From Lentzea nigeriaca (GTDB lineage Bacteria > Actinomycetota > Actinomycetes > Mycobacteriales > Pseudonocardiaceae), in contig NZ_JAFBCX010000018.1 of the NCBI RefSeq assembly GCF_016907955.1, forward strand, positions 62,001-126,000: a stretch of DNA of 64,000 bases, in the 5' to 3' direction. The position numbers and the translations under genes are program-made. The notes beneath the pieces are model-generated. The model worked only from the letters and a program-made list of their open reading frames with translations. It did not search any database and had not been told where the DNA came from. Positions 59,934 to 64,000 of this stretch are shown here, in pieces (the stretch's first letter is position 1; each line of letters begins with the position of its first letter).

Positions 59934-60682
59934 GACTCGCTGCTCCTCTCCACGACATACCACCCGGACCTGTCGAACCCGGTGATGCGGGCGCCCTCGG
60001 TGAGCAGCCCGCCGAGCACGCCGCGCACGGCGTGACGCCACTCGTGTGCCGCGGCCGGGTTCGTGGCCCGCAGCGACTCGATGTCCGCCGGCACCGCGAC
60101 CAGGACGGTATGCCCTTCGATGGTTCCCGGCACCGGCATCCCGTCGGCGGAGATCCCGAGCGCGACCACTCCCTCGGCACTCACGGCACGTGGCTCACCG
60201 GCGGTCAGATCCCAGGTGACGAGGAGCCGATCGCTGTCCCCGCCGCCGTTGATGTCGTCGGACATCTGGCCGTACAGGTCCGGAAGGTAGGCGGTGGCGT
60301 CCGCGCCGAGCTTGGCGAGGTTGAAGTGGGCGTTGCGGCGCACCAGCGGGTCGAACGTCCAGGTGATCGTCCTGATCCCGCGTGCCAGTGCCCACTCCCG
60401 CTGGTCGAGCTTCAACGCGTGGCCGATGTTGCGCCCGCGCATGCCCGGCGCGACCCCGGCGATGTGGCTGTGCAACGACCTCTCCGCGGGTGGTGAGCAG
60501 AACCCCGCGCACGCGCCGACGAGGTCCTCGCCGTCGAAGGCGCCGGCCACGTAGTTGCCGGACTTGATCAGCGCCCGCATCAGCTCCGCGGTGACCGGGG
60601 GAGTGGACGAACGCCAGATCGACTCGTACAACCGTTGCGCGGCAAGGAGCTCCTTGTGCTCGGTGAGCTGTCGGACGATCAT
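59930..60682 (-). CDS. GNAT N-acyltransferase, probable D-amino acid N-succinyltransferase
   Basis: A 250-residue GNAT protein of the COG3375 type: IAGVAPGMRGRNIGHALKLDQREWALARGIRTITWTFDPLVRRNAHFNLAKLGA contains the acyl-CoA-binding V-x-P-x-x-R-G-R/N-x-G loop. Members found with N-succinylamino acid racemase transfer succinyl from succinyl-CoA to D-amino acids. ATGA overlap with the M20 gene and GTGA overlap with the racemase gene make a tight three-gene operon. Confidence 0.87.
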   Translation of the reverse strand: MIVRQLTEHKELLAAQRLYESIWRSSTPPVTAELMRALIKSGNYVAGAFDGEDLVGACAGFCSPPAERSLHSHIAGVAPGMRGRNIGHALKLDQREWALARGIRTITWTFDPLVRRNAHFNLAKLGADATAYLPDLYGQMSDDINGGGDSDRLLVTWDLTAGEPRAVSAEGVVALGISADGMPVPGTIEGHTVLVAVPADIESLRATNPAAAHEWRHAVRGVLGGLLTEGARITGFDRSGWYVVERSSES

Positions 60683-61743
60683 GTCAGCTCCCGCACGAGC
60701 GCGGTGAGCAACCTGGTGCGCGGAACGAGCTCGGACACCAGCACGTGCTCGCTCTCGGCATGCGCCCCACCACCGACGGCACCGAGGCCGTCGAGCGTCG
60801 GAATCCCCACGCCCGCGGTGAAGTTGCCGTCCGACGCGCCACCGACGGCGGCCCGCGCGAGCCCCGGAAGGAACCCGGAGGCCAGGTCGAACAACGCCGC
60901 GGACGCCGAGAGTTCCATCGGCGCGCGGTTCGGGCCGCCGGTGATCTCGACCTTGGCTCCGTCGAGCACGGGCTCCAACGCCCGCATGGCCTCGTCCACC
61001 CGCAGCTGCTCGGCGAGGTTCCGCACGCGCACGTCGACCATGAACTTCCCTTGTGCGGGCACGGTGTTCGTCGTCGTGCCCGCCGAAAGCACAGTCGGCA
61101 CCACGGTGGTGCCCGCGGCGGCGTCCGCCAACCGCGACACGGCGAGGATCTGATACGCGGCCTCGATCGTCGCGTTCACACCGCGCTCGGGTTCGAGGCC
61201 GGCGTGGGCGGCGCGGCCGTGCAGCGTCACCTCGTACATGGACGTGCCCTTGCGCTCGGTCTTGAGCGCGCCGCCGTCCGCCGAACCCTCGGTGACGAGC
61301 ACGGCCTCGTGCTCCAGCGCCTCGGTCTCGATCAGCCCGCGCGACGAGGGCGACCCGATCTCCTCGTCGCCGGTGATGAGAACCGTGACACCTTCGGAAG
61401 AACCCAGCGCCGCGACGGCGTGGAAGATCATCGCGACGCCGGTCTTCATGTCGAAGCAACCGGGCCCGCGCAGCACACCGTCGCGCACCTCGAACGGAAT
61501 CCGCTCCAAAGTTCCGATCGGCCACACCGTGTCGTGATGCCCGAGCAGCAACACCCTGCGGGGCCCGGAACCCAGGCGCCACCGCAGATGCGTGCGGCCG
61601 TCGAGCACGATCCGTTCCGGTGGCGCGCCCAGCAGCGCGGACCCCACCTCGGCGGTGACGTCCGCGCTGCGGGCGACCGCCGCGAGGTCGGTGGACGGCG
61701 ACTCGCACGTGACGAGCCGCTCGATGTCGTGGAGCAGATCCAT
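60679..61743 (-). CDS. M20-family amidohydrolase, probable N-succinyl-L-amino acid desuccinylase
   Basis: A 354-residue M20 (ArgE/DapE/CPG2) hydrolase: metal-binding GHHDTVW and CFDMKTG, catalytic Glu in TGDEEIGSPSSRG, and C-terminal GGGAHAESEHV. The dimerisation domain (STMYEVTLHGRAAHAGLEPERGVNA) is typical. First in the operon with GNAT and racemase; in the known pathway an L-specific desuccinylase releases the L-amino acid. ATG 61741-61743. Upstream lie remnants of other genes. Confidence 0.9.
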   Translation of the reverse strand: MDLLHDIERLVTCESPSTDLAAVARSADVTAEVGSALLGAPPERIVLDGRTHLRWRLGSGPRRVLLLGHHDTVWPIGTLERIPFEVRDGVLRGPGCFDMKTGVAMIFHAVAALGSSEGVTVLITGDEEIGSPSSRGLIETEALEHEAVLVTEGSADGGALKTERKGTSMYEVTLHGRAAHAGLEPERGVNATIEAAYQILAVSRLADAAAGTTVVPTVLSAGTTTNTVPAQGKFMVDVRVRNLAEQLRVDEAMRALEPVLDGAKVEITGGPNRAPMELSASAALFDLASGFLPGLARAAVGGASDGNFTAGVGIPTLDGLGAVGGGAHAESEHVLVSELVPRTRLLTALVRELT

Positions 61744-61893
61744 GTCAGGAAACCTTCGGAGTAGCGCGGAGACCCATGTGCAGATACCTCTCACCGGCGG
61801 GCAGGGCGTAGGAGACGGCAGACGACCAGCTCGAGTTCTCCGATAGCCGGCACAGGAACCGCGAGTCGTCGAGCGGTACGAGATCGGCCTCCG
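61742..61893 (-). pseudogene. C-terminal remnant of a serine hydrolase-type gene
   Basis: In a frame overlapping the M20 start, the minus strand reads DLVPLDDSRFLCRLSENSSWSSAVSYALPAGERYLHMGLRATPKVS and stops. The ending GERYLHxGxRATPKV is that of beta-lactamase-fold serine hydrolases. No start or active site is present. I infer the 3' stump of a gene formerly upstream of the M20 gene, possibly once in its operon. Confidence 0.4.
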
Positions 61894-61899
61894 AGGTCC

Positions 61900-62104
61900 T
61901 CGATCGTGGTCATTCCGCGGGTCCCCCAGGTCGGTTTCGGAACGGAGTGGCCGTCCCTCCTCCACGATCTTGCCCTGACGCACCACCGTGGTGCCGTGGC
62001 TCAACGCTAGGTTGGCCGCCCCACCTCCACCTCGTCGCAGCCGACGAATCCGGCCCTCCGGATCTGTCCGCGCCGACGAACCCGATCCTGGCCCGCCGTC
62101 CCCC
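61900..62104 (-). pseudogene. Remnant of an ABC transporter ATPase
   Basis: The minus strand reads LSHGTTVVRQGKIVEEGRPLRSET, which resembles the end of an oligopeptide-type ABC ATPase (VMxxGxIVEEG). Nothing else of the gene (Walker A, signature) remains. The bounds are approximate. The rest of 61744-62178 holds no supported gene. Confidence 0.35.
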
Positions 62105-62160
62105 GAAAACGATGAAGGAACGTTCATCCACGTGTGAGGTGGATGAACGTTCCCTTCATC
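62105..62160 (-). terminator. Long terminator hairpin after the secreted peptidase
   Basis: Arms 62111-62131 and 62139-62160 pair over 21 bp with one bulge around a 7-nt loop (left arm GATGAAGG then AACGTTCATCCAC). On the minus strand the stem is followed by GTTTTC, giving a short U-run. It lies 18 bp after the stop of the peptidase gene. Confidence 0.75.
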
Positions 62161-62178
62161 GGTCACCAGGGCGCTTGA

Positions 62179-63105
62179 TCAGCCGACCGGCGGCGCCATG
62201 TCGAACCAGTTGTAGCCCTCGACCAGCTGCGTGGTCGGCGCGGTCGAACCGGGCGTGGTGAGCTGCCAGCGGGTCACGGTGCGGTAGGTGCCGGGGATGG
62301 CGATGTCACCCAGGTCGTTGTCGGGGTTGTTCTTCGTCGGGACCCACTCGACGACGGTCTTCTTCGTCAGGGTCGCGTTGATCGTCGCGTAGTCGGACTG
62401 AGTCTTCAGATAGTCGCCGACGCCGTGGTCCGCGGCACGACCGGGGTCCACGTAGCGGACCTGCAGGGTGTCGCCGTTGAAGGAACCGTCGACCTGCATG
62501 AGCGTGACGATGTGGCCGCCACCGCGCTGCAGGCTGCCGGTCTTCGGGCCGGCCGAGTAACGGCCGTACACCATCTGCACCGGGCCGCGGGCGAGCTTGC
62601 GAGCGAGGTCGCCGCCGAAGTCCGCGGCGCCGTTGGTGTTCACTCCCGCCGCGACCGTGGCCCAGCCGGCGTCACGGGCGGGTTGAGCCGCGATGTTCCA
62701 GGCGGCACGCAGGTTGTACAGGTTGGTGCCGCCGTCGTACTCGGCGTCCTCGCCGATCCGCCAGATGGAGTTGGTGACGACGTTGTAGTCGGCCTGGTCC
62801 TGGGGGTCGAGGTTCTTGACCTTGGTGCTCAGCCAGCCGACCGGCGCGTTCTTCTCGTGGCCCCAGTAGTGCAGCACGTTGTACAGCGACGCCGGGCCGC
62901 AGTAGGCGCTGCCGTTGTTCTCCAGACCCGCGCGGTGCTGGTCGACGTCGCTGACCCCGCACTGCCTCACGGAGAAGTCCGGGCCCGCCAGGTCGGTGAC
63001 CTTCGCGCACGGCGCCGGCTGGCCGATGACCGGGTCGGCGGACGCGACGGCCGGGAGCGCGAGGGTCGAGAGGGTGGCGGCGGCGATGATGGCCTTGCGG
63101 ATCAT
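62179..63105 (-). CDS. Secreted C39-like cysteine peptidase
   Basis: A 308-residue exported protein with a signal peptide (MIRKAIIAAATLSTLALPAVASA). The mature part holds a papain-fold catalytic arrangement: Cys in GSAYCGPASLYNVLHYWGH, His in RGGGHIVTLMQVDG and Asp in VRYVDPGRAAD, as in C39-like/peptidase C39_2 proteins. Two further cysteines (PAPCAKV, VRQCGV) may form a disulfide. ATG 63103-63105 has AAGG. Substrate unknown; such enzymes cut peptides or isopeptide links outside the cell. Confidence 0.82.
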   Translation of the reverse strand: MIRKAIIAAATLSTLALPAVASADPVIGQPAPCAKVTDLAGPDFSVRQCGVSDVDQHRAGLENNGSAYCGPASLYNVLHYWGHEKNAPVGWLSTKVKNLDPQDQADYNVVTNSIWRIGEDAEYDGGTNLYNLRAAWNIAAQPARDAGWATVAAGVNTNGAADFGGDLARKLARGPVQMVYGRYSAGPKTGSLQRGGGHIVTLMQVDGSFNGDTLQVRYVDPGRAADHGVGDYLKTQSDYATINATLTKKTVVEWVPTKNNPDNDLGDIAIPGTYRTVTRWQLTTPGSTAPTTQLVEGYNWFDMAPPVG

Positions 63106-63240
63106 GGTCCTTACCTTCCGTTCGCGGTTTGCGTTGGTAGGTAAAGACTCTTCGAACGCCGACACGAAGGCATGAGGGATGATCCCTCAACCCCGATGAC
63201 GAGAAGTTGGGTGTATCAGGCCATCCCCCACCCGCCTCCG

Positions 63241-64000
63241 TCAAAGATCCAGCTGGGTCGGACTGGTGTCGTTGCCGAGGTGGATCGGCAGCGAGTGCAG
63301 CCCGTAGACGATGGAGAGCTTGCGGAACGACAGCGCGCCGGGGTCGACCGCGAGCCGCATCTCCGGGAAGCGGCGGGCGAGCGCCGGATACGCGATCCGC
63401 AGCTCCATCTTGGCGAGCTCGGCGCCGATGCAGCGGTGGGCGCCGTGCCCGAACGCGAGGTGCTGACCCGCTGCCCGCTCCGGGCGGATCTCGTCCGGGT
63501 TCGCGTACACGCTCGGATCGCGGTTGGCCTGCGACAGCGAGCACGCCACGATGTCACCCGCGCGGATCCGCGTGCCGGCGACCACGATGTCCTTGCGCGC
63601 GATGCGGAGGAACGCCACCTGCACGACGGACTGGTGCCGCAGCAGCTCGTCGACCACTCCGCCGACGGCCTCCTCGTCACCCCGCACGCGGTCGAACAGC
63701 TCGGGGGAGCGCAGCATCGCCAGGGTGCCGAGCGAGATCATGCTGGCCGTCGTCTCGAACCCGCCGGTGAGCAGCCCGTCGGCCAGCCCGGCCAGCTCGT
63801 CGTCGGCCAGCTCGTCACCGTGCTTGCGCACCAGCTCACCGAGCAGCCCGTCGGTCGGCGCCAGCCGCTGGGCGCGCACCAGCTCGCGGAAGTACACGAC
63901 CGACTCCGACACCGCGGACAACGACGCCGTGGCCGCACCACCGAGGTCGAAACGGGCGACGCTGCGCCGCTGGAACTCCTCGCGCTCGCTCGCCGGCACG
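63241..64000 (-). CDS. Cytochrome P450, 5' end beyond window
   Basis: The C-terminal 253 residues of a P450. The oxygen-activation helix reads LTGGFETTASMI (A/G-G-x-E-T-T), the K-helix ExxR is in VDELLRH, PERF-like region PDEIRPERA, and the heme loop FGHGAHRCIGAELAKMELRIAYPAL carries the ligand Cys. This is the actinomycete CYP105/CYP107 type. The N-terminus lies to the right of the edge. Substrate unknown. Confidence 0.93.
   Translation of the reverse strand, partial: VPASEREEFQRRSVARFDLGGAATASLSAVSESVVYFRELVRAQRLAPTDGLLGELVRKHGDELADDELAGLADGLLTGGFETTASMISLGTLAMLRSPELFDRVRGDEEAVGGVVDELLRHQSVVQVAFLRIARKDIVVAGTRIRAGDIVACSLSQANRDPSVYANPDEIRPERAAGQHLAFGHGAHRCIGAELAKMELRIAYPALARRFPEMRLAVDPGALSFRKLSIVYGLHSLPIHLGNDTSPTQLDL

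Noticed and set aside
1..64000. tRNA, rRNA, CRISPR array, insertion sequence, integrase or phage genes
   Set aside because: I looked for tRNA clover-leaf landmarks, regular direct repeats and transposase motifs and found none that I could support.

Overview
The window is 64 kb of very high-GC DNA with frequent GTG/TTG starts, ATGA/GTGA stop-start overlaps and typical actinomycete families (S1 protease, LuxR-type two-component pairs, PucR, DosR/DevR, WYL, SpoOM-like, DUF1876). I infer a filamentous actinobacterium, most likely Pseudonocardiales (Lentzea/Saccharothrix/Amycolatopsis-like). The family-level assignment is inference only. I saw no rRNA, tRNA, CRISPR array, insertion sequence or prophage.

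Region 1 (1-12.4 kb): general housekeeping and envelope genes. It holds a cut-off WYL regulator, a GlsB-like membrane protein with a SpoOM-like protein, two LuxR-type histidine kinase/response regulator pairs (one kinase has an unusual C-terminal membrane anchor and outside domain), a secreted Gln/Asn/Ala/Lys-rich protein, a streptogrisin-like protease, an ABC exporter, a CPA1 antiporter and a small cupin.

Region 2 (12.5-20.2 kb): two divergent operons for CoA-dependent aromatic degradation. The minus operon is ridA - FAH hydrolase - PaaX-type regulator. The plus operon is cupin - thioesterase - aryl-CoA ligase - 2-aminobenzoyl-CoA/salicylyl-CoA monooxygenase. Together they suggest a gentisate-like route for anthranilate (or salicylate). 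Region 3 (20.2-29.5 kb): a LAL regulator divergent from a Tat-signal SDR, a PurS-fused PurL with PurQ closed by a textbook terminator, a small membrane protein, a GyrI-like protein, an RTX fragment and a DUF2157-like membrane protein.

Region 4 (29.7-55.0 kb) is the most striking part. It is a dense island resembling the mycobacterial DosR/DevR dormancy regulon: Rv1733c-like protein, GerW-like protein, acetate kinase, phosphoketolase, three Acg-type nitroreductases, a DevS-like GAF kinase with the heme-ligand His context, a DevR orthologue, SHOCT and DUF1876 (Rv1738-like) proteins, three universal stress proteins, four CBS proteins, a GNAT/acyl-CoA synthetase fusion, a CtpF-like P-type ATPase, PPK2 and a DoxX protein. 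Palindromes close to GGGACCNNGGTCCC, the core of the DosR box, sit at near-constant distance (about 62-71 bp, centre to start codon) upstream of several of these genes. The island also carries gene remains: a relic hydrogenase-maturation cassette (SIS, HypC, truncated SIS, a 411-residue unknown, and the first codons of a maturation protease), a broken USP and a truncated CBS gene. A 180-bp inverted-repeat element lies between devS and devR.

Region 5 (55.0-64.0 kb): remains of a subtilase, two DasR-like palindromes before a small unknown gene, an SDR/LysR divergent pair, a PucR regulator, and an operon M20 hydrolase - GNAT - N-acylamino acid racemase that matches the known D-to-L amino acid conversion route. 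Further gene debris, a secreted C39-like cysteine peptidase and a cytochrome P450 running off the right edge complete the window.
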